From NCBI GenBank assembly GCA_029880325.1, contig JAOUOP010000027.1, forward strand, positions 1-64,000: 64,000 nucleotides of DNA, read 5' to 3'. The notes under the pieces are model-generated. The model worked only from the letters and a program-made list of their open reading frames with translations, was not told the origin of the DNA and did no database searches. The position numbers and the translations under genes are program-made. How positions within the stretch are numbered: position 1 is the stretch's first letter; each line of letters opens with the position of its first letter. This document shows, in pieces, positions 9,247 through 18,373 of this stretch. This stretch comes from Myxococcales bacterium (GTDB lineage: Bacteria > Myxococcota_A > Polyangia > Polyangiales > JAFGIB01).

Positions 9247-9757
9247 CCACCGAGCCTTCCTCTGGCCGAAGGAACAATACGACACGGCAACCCTGGTCAC
9301 CGCGAGCGATGGTTCGGGCGAGTCTCACGCGGGCGTAGCCTAGATTCTCAGAGGCGATCGTACCAAAGACGTTCGAAGTCATCATGCACAACGATGGCCG
9401 GTCCTTCACCCTATCCTCAAACGGGCAGCGAGTGTTAGCGAACACGATCCGGTCTTCTGCCTCTTCGACGACGTGAAAGGTTCCCTGGATCCGCCTCTTT
9501 AGATCGATGAGCACGTCCTGTACCTGGCCTCGGTCGAGCCTTTCGACGTTAAGCGCGCGACGGTACTTCTGGTCGATGCGCTCGCCCATACTTTGGCCGA
9601 CGATGCTGATGAGACCCGCGGCTTCGTCGAGTCCTACGATGTCCTGAAGCGCGCCCGAAAGCTCTCCAATCAGATCACGCAAGAAGCCGTCTCGGTCGAG
9701 AGAAACTTCCGCATTCTGGACCGCAAGGGAAAGTCGATGCGTTTCAGCTTTTTCCAT
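9203..9757 (-). CDS. MetOD1-like (methanogen output domain 1) signalling protein
   Basis: A 184-residue protein. The second half has a cysteine-containing core, NTRCPFEDRVKDRPSLCMM followed by TSNVFG, then ENLGYARV and RGDQGCRVVLFLRP. This arrangement matches my memory of the MetOD1 domain, which caps or accompanies signalling proteins in archaea and bacteria. The cysteines at CPF, LCMM and GCRV could bind a metal or small ligand; that is inference. AGGA lies nine bases before the ATG. The gene overlaps the PAS kinase that follows, so it probably supplies that kinase with an input or takes an output from it. Family assignment is moderate; no search was possible. Confidence 0.7.
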   Translation of the reverse strand: MEKAETHRLSLAVQNAEVSLDRDGFLRDLIGELSGALQDIVGLDEAAGLISIVGQSMGERIDQKYRRALNVERLDRGQVQDVLIDLKRRIQGTFHVVEEAEDRIVFANTRCPFEDRVKDRPSLCMMTSNVFGTIASENLGYARVRLARTIARGDQGCRVVLFLRPEEGSVDEDTREYYGSHSCT

Positions 9758-10243
9758 CGCGAAAATCCTGCTTTTTCAAACAAACGTTGAACACGAAATA
9801 TCCTCGGGCGCCACTGGAAAAATGGCACGAAAGCTCGTGGCCGGGAGCGACACATCTCTATTTCGCGCTTACAGTTCTTAATCGACGGCGAACACCGGAA
9901 CTTGATCCCTGCCACGCAGCAACGCCGGAGCGATCGGGGTGAGGCCGGGCGCAGCACCATTTTATGGCGGACTTGCAAGGCTGCCAAGGTCGCTCCAATG
10001 GTAGTTCGGCTGTCGCCGAGACAGCCGAATGGGCCATTCGCTCATTTGCAGAATCACATGGCCCTTTGCAGAGCGTCCACAGCGGCGACCGGTTCATTAT
10101 CCACGGTAGTTCACGAGGGCCAACGGGTACAGCCTGGCGCTTCGGCACCAGAAAGTAGCTCAGAATACGCCTACGGCACCGCATGCGCATTCTGGGCCAG
10201 ATGCACCACCCGAATTGGCAACGACTGCAGACCTGACGGTAAC
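9758..10243. other. intergenic stretch with one hairpin
   Basis: About 490 bases between two minus-strand genes. Short open frames occur on both strands but lack ribosome-binding sites and motifs. The region must hold the promoter for the MetOD1-like gene. The only clear structure is the hairpin at 10005-10029. Confidence 0.4.
10005..10029. promoter_or_regulatory. perfect 10-bp inverted repeat
   Basis: TTCGGCTGTC and GACAGCCGAA flank a 5-base spacer. It lies downstream of the PilZ-J-TPR gene and upstream of the MetOD1-like gene. There is no T-run, so it could be a terminator stem for the former or an operator for the latter. Confidence 0.4.
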
Positions 10244-11866
10244 CTAGCCCACCTTTGCGAACAGGCGCCTTAGAATACCGAGGCGTTCGGCCGGACCCCT
10301 CGAGGAGACCCTGTCACGCCCAAAATTAGAGGCTCTCTCGAATTCGCCTCTCGCGCTTTTGGGCATATTCACGGCCATGTAGACATGCCCGAGTGTCCGG
10401 TGGGCCTCGATGCTGGTGGGAGCGAGCTGTACTGCGCGGCGTCCGTGAACGACAGCTTGTCTGAGGTCTCCGCCGGCCTGGAGCAGTGCTGAGGCAAGGC
10501 GTCTATGGCTCTCGGCGTCCTCGGGGCGGCCGGCGCAAACGCGGCCCCAAGAGATGACGGCCTGGGACCATTTGTTGTGACGCTCCTCGTATAATGCCTG
10601 CTGTTGGTAGTATTCCGCGAGGCCCTGACAAAGGTAGCGTTCGAGCGTGGACGCTCGGCGCTCAAGATCTACGTTGCCGTGATCCATGGCTTGCAGCAGT
10701 GCAAGGCAGCGAGCCGCCTCCAGGTGCTCTCCCCTGCGGTGAAATTTCAGTGCCTCCTGATAACAGCGTTCTGGCAGAGAGCCGCCGGATGGCTGCGCGG
10801 GTGCGTCCTTTCGCCGGTAAATCGCAGCGCGAACCCTTCTGGCCTGGCGCCTTCGCACCGCGGCCAACCTCTCGATCGTCTCAGCGTAGTCAGGCGAGGA
10901 CTCGGAACGGTTCCTTATCGGAGCAAGCTGCGCTAGGTGATTCTGACGACGCAGGTAAGCGTCGTACTCAGCGCGTGACTCTGGGCACATCAAGACGCGA
11001 TAGGCCTCATTGAATCGAACAAAAGCGTCATCAACTCGGCTCCGAACCTGGCCCAGTCGATGATTACTTGCGGCCTCAGAGCGCAGCATCGAATCCAAGC
11101 GACGATAGGCTAGCCGAATTTCCTCGGTGCTGGCACTTGTGGATACCCCAAGTGCCTGATAGTGGTTATCCTCCGTGATAGCCCGGTGCTTGGCCTCGAT
11201 GGCGCCGCCAGGGACGGCGTCCAGGGGAGTGCAAAGAGTCGACCGGGTGCGGACCTGGCTTGTGTCGCAGTCGAACGCATCTTCATTCGCTGCGCTGCTC
11301 GAAGATTCCAAATTTGATGCGGCCACGCGGTCTACGAGGCCGAGGCTCCGCAGTTTGTCGAGCATAAGCTCGACGGTGCTGTGATCGAGCGCCAGCGCCT
11401 CGGCCAGATCCACCGCGCGTCGCTGGCCGTCTATAGCGCACAACAAGTAGTTGTAGGCTGGGTCCAGGTCCTCCGGAGTTCCGATGCTCGAGCGCCGACG
11501 GGGAACGTCCACGCTGGCTTCGCAGAGCTTGGCCTGCGCGACCAGGTGCTCAATTGCATCTCGTGCGGCCGCGTCGTCACGTTCGAACTGTAGCCCCATG
11601 CCGGCGGCAGCTCCGCTTTCGCAAGCATCCACTGCCGACAGAACGTGCACCACGCGGGCATTTACCCATGTAGTGGTGTTGTGGCCTCTGGGTATTGCCA
11701 CTCGCACGTCGGTGAAAATACTCGGCGGATTATCTGTGGCTATAAATAGCCCGCCTGCGCTGACGTCGGTCGCCAGAAATCTTTGTGCCTCCGGCCTACC
11801 CACTACACGCAGTTCGACAAAGTGCCGTGTATAATAACGTGGGGCGAGTCTTCGCGACCTATTCAT
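10244..11866 (-). CDS. PilZ domain + J-like domain + TPR protein
   Basis: A 540-residue cytoplasmic protein with three parts. Residues 1-115 are a PilZ domain: a basic, arginine-rich start and DVSAGG at 34-39, matching the cyclic di-GMP-binding pattern. At about 233-300 is a DnaJ-like domain (HYQALGVSTSASTEEIRLAY), but the HPD tripeptide that activates Hsp70 is missing; the loop reads LDSML. Residues from about 360 onward contain TPR-like helical repeats (DAESHRRLASALLQAGGD, then SIEAHRTLGHVYMA). It may act as a cyclic di-GMP-responsive scaffold with the J-like part as a docking module. The ribosome-binding site is weak. A diguanylate cyclase is encoded at 5733-7226. Confidence 0.85.
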   Translation of the reverse strand: MNRSRRLAPRYYTRHFVELRVVGRPEAQRFLATDVSAGGLFIATDNPPSIFTDVRVAIPRGHNTTTWVNARVVHVLSAVDACESGAAAGMGLQFERDDAAARDAIEHLVAQAKLCEASVDVPRRRSSIGTPEDLDPAYNYLLCAIDGQRRAVDLAEALALDHSTVELMLDKLRSLGLVDRVAASNLESSSSAANEDAFDCDTSQVRTRSTLCTPLDAVPGGAIEAKHRAITEDNHYQALGVSTSASTEEIRLAYRRLDSMLRSEAASNHRLGQVRSRVDDAFVRFNEAYRVLMCPESRAEYDAYLRRQNHLAQLAPIRNRSESSPDYAETIERLAAVRRRQARRVRAAIYRRKDAPAQPSGGSLPERCYQEALKFHRRGEHLEAARCLALLQAMDHGNVDLERRASTLERYLCQGLAEYYQQQALYEERHNKWSQAVISWGRVCAGRPEDAESHRRLASALLQAGGDLRQAVVHGRRAVQLAPTSIEAHRTLGHVYMAVNMPKSARGEFERASNFGRDRVSSRGPAERLGILRRLFAKVG

Positions 11867-12267
11867 GGCTGAAATGAGACTGGGTGCGCGGGACTTCGCG
11901 GCATTCGAATAATCGGATCAACTAAATGTAAGCTTGAGAACTATCTGCAGTCAGGTTGGCGCAGTCGAAAGTAGGCGGGGATCCTGAAAGCCTAGTATGC
12001 CTCGTTCATTCCGCGTGTGGCGCGTGGTGCGTTTGCATCGTAGTCCGTTTTACAAGGGCTCGCTTATGCGCCGAAGCTGCGTCTGCAAGCAGCATGCTGC
12101 AGCATTGGTGCCGCCTCATTCTACGCGAAGTTGAAGTGCATTCGAATGCGCCTGTTCTCGACTCTGGCGGCGGAGCTATGCCTGCTGATCGAGGTTGGAC
12201 AGGAAGATGTGCTGTGCACTCGAACAGAATGGTGGAGCTGGGCACGGCGTCCGAGCGAAATCCCTCC
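11867..12267. other. intergenic stretch, no supported gene
   Basis: About 400 bases between two minus-strand genes. A plus-strand frame from 11956 runs through here but continues deep into antisense of the CHASE2 gene and shows no motif. The promoter of the PilZ gene should be here; none was recognised. Confidence 0.4.
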
Positions 12268-14721
12268 TCATGCAGAATGAGCAAAGCCACGAACTTTTGG
12301 TGCGGGTGGCAACGAGCGGGTCACGACGACAGGTCGAGCTCGGAGAAGGTGTACGGTAACGCGTATGCTCCAGTCGTCCTCGCTAATTTCGACCCTGCCG
12401 TGACTCGCTCGCACCGCCTCTATCAGGCGACCGAACTTTTCGAGCCCGGGCGGCGGGTCACTGGGCGCGAGCAGCACGCGCCGGAGCACGGATGTCGGTA
12501 CGCCATAGGAGATGTCCAGCAGATGTACGGCGACGCTCTCTGGAAGCTCCTCCATGGTCACGATGAGTTTTCCGGCGCCAGCAGAGCGTTCGGCCGCCTC
12601 ACCCAAGAAGCTCGCAAGCGTATCCTTCAACTCTCGATGATTTGCGACGGCGTAGCCGAGCTCCCTCGGCGGCTCGTACTGAATTGTTCTTCCTGACATC
12701 GTTCGAGCAGAGCGCACAGCACGCTGCACTTCCTTGGCGACTGGCTCGACATACAGCAGGTCGCTTCGACCGTCTTCGCCGATATGCAAAGGTCTTCGCG
12801 CTTTCACAGAAGTGTCGTCGGCCGGGACGCCGCTACTTACGTTTTCGATGAGTGTGCCCACGTAGCCGGACACCCACGAAACGCCGTCGGCCTCCTCGCG
12901 GATAGGACGCAGCGAGAGGCTTCCCCAGCGAGAGCGTTGGGATTCGTTGCCTCCGACTCGCACACGATAACTTGTGCCCTCGGTCGCTGCGCTGATGAGC
13001 GAAAGCGAACCAGCCTGACCGTCTGGAAGCGAAAGCTTGTCCACGATGTTGCCGAGGGTTAGCGACCCGGCGCTGATCGGCGCGTCGGCCGCGCCCGGCG
13101 GCAACGCGATACCAAGTCCCTGGAGCCAGTCTGCCATCGGCCCTCCGAGTACCCGGACATATCCGAAGGCGTCGGCGTAGAGCAATCCCACGGGGGTGCG
13201 TCTCACAAGCGCATGAAAGACCCGAAGGTCTTCAAAAGCGGAGCGCGCGCCGTCCAGCATCTTCGTAGCGGAGAAGCCCCTTCCATTGTCGTCACGATCC
13301 GCCGGTCTTCGGCGAACTGCTCCGTCCAACGCGGATCTGCGTCTGCGTAGCAGGCGGCCGAGGTCCCTAGAGAGATTCTCTGCAAGTTGTGGTGAGCGCA
13401 GATAGGCTTGCTCAGCCGCGTCGCCACAGAGAAAGACATAGCCCTCAACTTCTCCCAGTGCGACTAGGGGCACAACCACAACGGGCGTGTGCTCCATCAC
13501 CAGAAGGTTCCTGGTTACGTTGAAGTCGGGCATCCCCTGGTCATTGGCATATGGGCGTCGTCGTACGTCCCGGCGCCGCTCCTTCATCACGTTTTCGCCC
13601 ATTCCTCGGTAGGTCCAAAAACGAAGGTGCCATTTTCGCGGAGGAAGTTCCGCAACCAGGACGGCGTCGGCAGGATGTGCCTGCTGAGCAAGGTCACCTA
13701 TTCGGGTCCAGAGGTCTCGCTCTCCAAGGGAATACAGCGCGTCCCCACCCAGAACCGCAGCTCTCTCCACCGACTCACTAGCCTCCAATAGGGCGCGTCG
13801 ATCGTCCCGGAGCTGCGGTAGCAGCAGCAGCGCTAGCGTGACCGGAGGTATGATCGATAGATGAAAGACAGGTAGCAGCGACGAGCTATCCAGGATGAGA
13901 GCTCCGGAGGCGACGCCGAATAGTAGCAGCCAGGATGCGACGATGGACACCCACCACGGGGGGTTCATCCGCCGCTGAACCATTCGAAGCAGGCTTACCA
14001 GCAATACTCCCAAAAGCGCCCCGATCAACGGTGGTGCTGGCCGCTTCCCATTTCCCTGAACGATGGCAGACGCCAAACTTGCCACCTCGGTGGCCTCGAG
14101 TGTCGATCGGGCCGCAATTTCCACGACGCCAACGCGGCCCGAAAGGTCGGTCGCTCCAAGTCGCCCTATCGCGTCCTTGCTTAGCGCGACCACCGGCGTG
14201 CCGCGGGGGTCGGGCATCAGGGCCATTGGAGGAAGGGAGCCTCCAAGGGCTTGCGCGAGTGATCCATTGGCCGAAGCCTTGTGATGCCATCCGACGATTC
14301 CCCAGGGCGACTGTCGGCGCAGTGAGCCTCGCGTAACAGAACCAGAGGGCAGGTGTGGCTCGGTCTCGAGAGGGCAGAGCTGGTCGGCCGGAGGAAGCAA
14401 TAGAACGGAGCTGAGGCGCTGCTCGGCCGCCAGAACCTCCAACCGCTGCGTACAGGTCCGTATCGACTCGACGTTCGGTTCCACGCGTATTACGACTGCG
14501 GCAGTGGCCACCTCGCGTGTTGAAAGAAGCCGAAGCAGACCGGCGTTCACCCAGTCGTCGGCCTCGCGTAACGGCGCCATATAGACCAGGCCGGCCGCCA
14601 GTAGGCCGGCTGCCAGTTTCCCGACCGGAAACCACAGAAAGTTGCGTGGCGTCGTTCCTGAAAGAGCCGTGGGTCGTGGCCGTCGATACTTTCGAAGCTC
14701 CAGCGATCTACGGAGATTCAT
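12268..14721 (-). CDS. CHASE2-type membrane sensor with degenerate kinase end
   Basis: About 817 residues from the ATG at 14721; a longer frame uses a GTG at 14790 with no ribosome-binding site. One membrane segment near the N-terminus (residues ~30-47) is followed by an extracytoplasmic region, then three closely spaced membrane segments at about 255-330, the usual CHASE2 arrangement. The cytoplasmic part has a GAF-like region and a PAS-like region. The C-terminal ~150 residues resemble a HATPase fold but have no N-box asparagine, no DxGxG and no clear phosphoacceptor histidine. It may be a signalling pseudokinase. It is divergent from the five-gene polymer operon across about 316 bases, so a role in sensing envelope or polymer state and controlling that operon is a reasonable inference. 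Confidence 0.7.
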   Translation of the reverse strand: MNLRRSLELRKYRRPRPTALSGTTPRNFLWFPVGKLAAGLLAAGLVYMAPLREADDWVNAGLLRLLSTREVATAAVVIRVEPNVESIRTCTQRLEVLAAEQRLSSVLLLPPADQLCPLETEPHLPSGSVTRGSLRRQSPWGIVGWHHKASANGSLAQALGGSLPPMALMPDPRGTPVVALSKDAIGRLGATDLSGRVGVVEIAARSTLEATEVASLASAIVQGNGKRPAPPLIGALLGVLLVSLLRMVQRRMNPPWWVSIVASWLLLFGVASGALILDSSSLLPVFHLSIIPPVTLALLLLPQLRDDRRALLEASESVERAAVLGGDALYSLGERDLWTRIGDLAQQAHPADAVLVAELPPRKWHLRFWTYRGMGENVMKERRRDVRRRPYANDQGMPDFNVTRNLLVMEHTPVVVVPLVALGEVEGYVFLCGDAAEQAYLRSPQLAENLSRDLGRLLRRRRSALDGAVRRRPADRDDNGRGFSATKMLDGARSAFEDLRVFHALVRRTPVGLLYADAFGYVRVLGGPMADWLQGLGIALPPGAADAPISAGSLTLGNIVDKLSLPDGQAGSLSLISAATEGTSYRVRVGGNESQRSRWGSLSLRPIREEADGVSWVSGYVGTLIENVSSGVPADDTSVKARRPLHIGEDGRSDLLYVEPVAKEVQRAVRSARTMSGRTIQYEPPRELGYAVANHRELKDTLASFLGEAAERSAGAGKLIVTMEELPESVAVHLLDISYGVPTSVLRRVLLAPSDPPPGLEKFGRLIEAVRASHGRVEISEDDWSIRVTVHLLRARPVVVTRSLPPAPKVRGFAHSA

Positions 14722-15037
14722 GCCCTGCCTCTGCTGTTGCTCGTGAATGCCTGCAGTTCGAAAAACGTGGCCGTCACGGCCATCCACCACGAGCAGATTG
14801 CCTTGCTGTGCGGTCGGTACATGGGACTGTGAGGCTTGGCCTGTAAAGGTGTTGGTGCCGGAGCGGCTCTGGCCTATTCAAACGTACGGGGACCCGCGAA
14901 AATTGAGCCCGAAGGCTCTGTCTCTTAACCGAACGGGCATTCTCCTGACGCGGATTTAGCTGTAGCGGCTAATTTGCCCCACGGGGCGTCCGTTTGAAGA
15001 AGGATGAGAGCAACTTTCGGCGCCCCCTTCCGTATTT
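14722..15037. promoter_or_regulatory. divergent promoter region of the polymer operon
   Basis: A 316-base gap between the CHASE2 sensor and the five-gene operon. Both transcripts must start here. No convincing -35/-10 or sigma-54 -24/-12 pair stands out by eye. The operon's first ATG at 15038 has only a purine-rich patch, GAAGAAGGATGAGAG, about 25 bases upstream, so its initiation signal is poor. Confidence 0.5.
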
Positions 15038-18000
15038 ATGTCCGTGGGATCGAGCGTAGAACTGTTTCCGGTCAACGGGCTGGATCGCAGCCTTCACGCT
15101 CCCGTTCTGCTCGGTCTGCTCGTCAGTGCGTTCTTCGCTGAGACTCTCGGCTGGACGTTCGCGGGGCTCGTCGTTCCGGGCTACCTGGTATCGGTCATTG
15201 TAGCTGCGCCTCTTACGGCCGTCTTGGTCGTGGTTGAGGCATTGTTGACCTACTTTCTATGTGCGGCGATTGGGCTGTGGATTCCGCGCACCGGAGCGTG
15301 GTCAACCGCATTCGGCCGCGAGCGTTTCTTCCTGTTCATTCTGGCGGCGCTCGCCATTCGATTGTCTGTGGAGGCAAGCCTCCTGCCCTGTCTTCAGGAG
15401 CGCTATGAGCTGCCGCACTCGCGAGAGTTGCACAGCCTCGGGCTGGTGCTCGTTCCGTTGTTGGCGAATATGCTCTGGAACGACGGCCTTCTGCGCTCAT
15501 TCACGCGTGTCTCGTGCGTAGTCGCGATAACGTACGTTCTGGTCAGTGAAGTTTTGCTGAAACATACGAACTTCAATGTCTCGCGCTTCGAGATGGCCAA
15601 CGAAAGCGTCTCTCTTGATTTTCTCGAAACGCCTCATGCCCAGATCATTCTCGTTACTGGCGCTCTGGTGGCAGCGCGTGCGAATGTGCTCTACGGCTGG
15701 GACTACAACGGCATACTCGTACCCGCGCTGCTTGCAGTGGCCTGGTACCAGCCAACGAAACTGCTCACGACCTGCGGGGAGGCGCTTCTAATTTACATGT
15801 TCGCGCGTGCCATTGTGCGCCTGCCTCCGTGGTCGCGACTTCTCATGGTCGGTACACGGCGAACTCTGCTTACTTTCGTAATTGGGTTCGCTTTGAAATG
15901 GACGCTGGGGGTCGCTCTGGCCCACGTGGATCCAACTGTCCATATGTTGGACTATCAGGGATTTGGCTATCTCTTGCCAACTCTTTTGGCGACCAAAATG
16001 TGGAACCGCGTGTCAGTAGGCACGGTTCTCGTTCCCACTCTCCAGGTTTCGGTAGTCGCATTTGCTCTTGGAAACTTGATTGGTTATGTCGTGACCTTGC
16101 CTCGCCATACCGAGGCTCGCACGTTGTCTCGCGGTACATCGGTACAGTCCACGCACCCCCTTTCTGTCGAGTTGATGCTTGCAGACACGGCGCCCGACCC
16201 GAGTCTTGTGAGGCAGAGCAGCTACTCGAGTACGCGCCTCGCGCTGGAGATCTTTCGGCGCATCGACCGTAAGAAAACAGTCGGAGGTGCGCTGCTCCGG
16301 CGTGCGGACCGCCTATCGATGACCGCGGTTTCTGTCGAGGGAGTATCCGGGCGATACCTTATGGTCGGTCCACGCTCGGCGGACCCTGACGCCGACGTTG
16401 CTGCGCCTCGCGCAGCTGTCCGTCTTCATCCTCAGCACGGCTGCGAATGGCTGCTGCTGGTGGAGAGCGGTGGCGATAGCGAGGCGCTGGTGGCAACCGC
16501 CGACCAGTTGGGAACCGCCTTGGGGGTCCGTGCCATTGTCCTTCAACGCAGTGGCACACGGCTAGGCGATTTTGATGCAGCCTTTGCGCGGTCGCTGGCA
16601 AGTCTCCTCCGCGTAGACCACATCCTGCGCCTAAGAGTCGACGCGCGCGATGAGCTCTCGGTAGTCGGTGAGCTCCCGAGGGAACTAGACTCGACCGGCC
16701 TGCAGGAGGTCCTGGGCCTGGATGGGCCGCTGCCGCGACGCTGGCGAATGCCGGGGGAAACGGCTGACTTGTTGGAGGAGGCGCCAATTGTCGCTCTGCA
16801 GCGAAGCTCCGCCGAACGGGCCGGCCTCCTGGCCCTACCAAAATCCTCATATGATGTCTGGCAGGGCGGCCTTGCAGCATGGGTCTCTCAGCAGCAGGCG
16901 AACTTTGAGGAGGCCGCCCCGGTCGTTCCCAGAGCGCCAACCGTTGAAGAGTTGCGTCTATTGCGCGGCACGGTAGTGTCACCGGGGTTCGTCGCAGGTC
17001 TGGCTCCTTCGCCATGGTACTGCGCGCTCGCGACACAGCTGGGATTGCGCTTTGCTGCATTGTCGGCGTTGACCGATGAGGGTGCGGAGAAAAGTACGGG
17101 CATCCGAGCGGTTGATTGCCGCGACCACTCACTACGGGAGGGGCCAGCGTATTGGGCGCTGTACGAGCCCCACCCGGGCCGGCGCCTCGGTCATCCCACT
17201 TGGCTCTGGCGGAAGGTTCAGGGGAAATCAGACCAGCAGCGACTGTTGATCGAGGTTCCGGCCGGGGGTCAGGAGAGCGGGACTATTCGGGGCGGCCTGA
17301 TGTTGTTCAATGGCCTGCAGGCGGACTCACTCTTACTTTCGTCGTCCCGCCGAGACTGGACGCCGGACGGCTCCTTCGATGCGAGATCCAGGACGGGGAG
17401 GCAATCGCTCTACCAGGTGATTCATCAGGCGTGGCTAGAGCGAAACGGCGTCGCGGCATCGATTCACGCATACGAGATCCGAGACAGAGAGGCTGTTCCT
17501 GGCGCTGACGTGATTGTCTCGCTAGGCCGGGAACTCGAAACGCCAGATGCCGCGCCGAGTTGGGCGGTAAGTGCGATTGACTACTTCAGGAAGGAGCACA
17601 TGGCCGTCTCCGTCGTTGATGGCTCCCCGGAGTTAGAGCGGTTTCATGGACGGAGTGTGCCTGGGCTTGCCTTTGCACAGCGATTTGCGCCGGACTCGAC
17701 GGTTCTCCTCTGGCTGTCGCCACATTTTCGAGAAAGGCTGAAATTAGTTGATGACGGGGGACGTCACCTTGCTCGTATGGACGCGTTTGTTCGAGAAGGG
17801 CGGCGCCCGGGTCCCACTCGTGCGGAGCCCGTGCCCGCGCTTGGTGGCCGCGTTTGCAGAACACTGGGGCAGACCAGCTTGTGCGAGAAGGGCGCAGCGC
17901 CTTCAGAGTCGAGGGTCCATCTACGGTCCGAAATGCCAGCTCTCGGCCCGAAATCGAGCGAGCGAGTTAGCAGGTCGGTTTTCGAAGTCGTGCATCTGTG

Positions 18001-18373
18001 GGCCAGTTGCACAACAGGCTCGGCGGAAAGGTGGTGTTTCCAAGCCGTAGCAGGGCGCTCCTGCGACCCGAGGGCGATTGGGCGGCAGCTTCAACTCTAT
18101 ACGGCGTCGCGAAACCCATACCGGCTTCAGGCCGCTCTGGGAGCGGCTCGCGGATGCATGGTCCTGAGCGTTCACGATCCTTTGACCGACGTTGTCTGGG
18201 CGGCGGTTGCCGATAGCGGCGAGATGGTGCTCGTGCCGCTTTCGACAGGTCAGGTGGAGCGCAGCGAGGAAGTGGGCAGCGATCCCCTCGAGGAGCTTGC
18301 TCCAACACTGGCGAGTGGCCTCGCAGCATGGACAGTGGTGCGTCAGCCCGACGATCCACAACGGCCGCAATGA
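15038..18373 (+). CDS. CapC/PgsC-like polyglutamate synthesis membrane protein with large soluble extension
   Basis: A 1111-residue protein. Residues 20-170 and 200-352 are two hydrophobic halves, each resembling the CapC/PgsC subunit of poly-gamma-glutamate synthase: GLVVPGYL at 43-50 in the first, GWDYNGILVPALLA at 220-233 and DYQGFGYLLPTLLATK at 305-320 in the second. Known CapC/PgsC is only about 150 residues, so this is a tandem duplication plus a 750-residue soluble tail. Within the tail, residues about 735-830 (LLIEVPAGG, then SIHAYEIRD) align by eye with the hydrolase encoded two genes on, but alanine 742 replaces that protein's histidine. The tail may therefore hold an inactive hydrolase-fold domain that binds polymer. 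First gene of the operon; its stop overlaps the next ATG as ATGA. Its partner ligase is the last gene. Confidence 0.85.
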   Translation: MSVGSSVELFPVNGLDRSLHAPVLLGLLVSAFFAETLGWTFAGLVVPGYLVSVIVAAPLTAVLVVVEALLTYFLCAAIGLWIPRTGAWSTAFGRERFFLFILAALAIRLSVEASLLPCLQERYELPHSRELHSLGLVLVPLLANMLWNDGLLRSFTRVSCVVAITYVLVSEVLLKHTNFNVSRFEMANESVSLDFLETPHAQIILVTGALVAARANVLYGWDYNGILVPALLAVAWYQPTKLLTTCGEALLIYMFARAIVRLPPWSRLLMVGTRRTLLTFVIGFALKWTLGVALAHVDPTVHMLDYQGFGYLLPTLLATKMWNRVSVGTVLVPTLQVSVVAFALGNLIGYVVTLPRHTEARTLSRGTSVQSTHPLSVELMLADTAPDPSLVRQSSYSSTRLALEIFRRIDRKKTVGGALLRRADRLSMTAVSVEGVSGRYLMVGPRSADPDADVAAPRAAVRLHPQHGCEWLLLVESGGDSEALVATADQLGTALGVRAIVLQRSGTRLGDFDAAFARSLASLLRVDHILRLRVDARDELSVVGELPRELDSTGLQEVLGLDGPLPRRWRMPGETADLLEEAPIVALQRSSAERAGLLALPKSSYDVWQGGLAAWVSQQQANFEEAAPVVPRAPTVEELRLLRGTVVSPGFVAGLAPSPWYCALATQLGLRFAALSALTDEGAEKSTGIRAVDCRDHSLREGPAYWALYEPHPGRRLGHPTWLWRKVQGKSDQQRLLIEVPAGGQESGTIRGGLMLFNGLQADSLLLSSSRRDWTPDGSFDARSRTGRQSLYQVIHQAWLERNGVAASIHAYEIRDREAVPGADVIVSLGRELETPDAAPSWAVSAIDYFRKEHMAVSVVDGSPELERFHGRSVPGLAFAQRFAPDSTVLLWLSPHFRERLKLVDDGGRHLARMDAFVREGRRPGPTRAEPVPALGGRVCRTLGQTSLCEKGAAPSESRVHLRSEMPALGPKSSERVSRSVFEVVHLWASCTTGSAERWCFQAVAGRSCDPRAIGRQLQLYTASRNPYRLQAALGAARGCMVLSVHDPLTDVVWAAVADSGEMVLVPLSTGQVERSEEVGSDPLEELAPTLASGLAAWTVVRQPDDPQRPQ

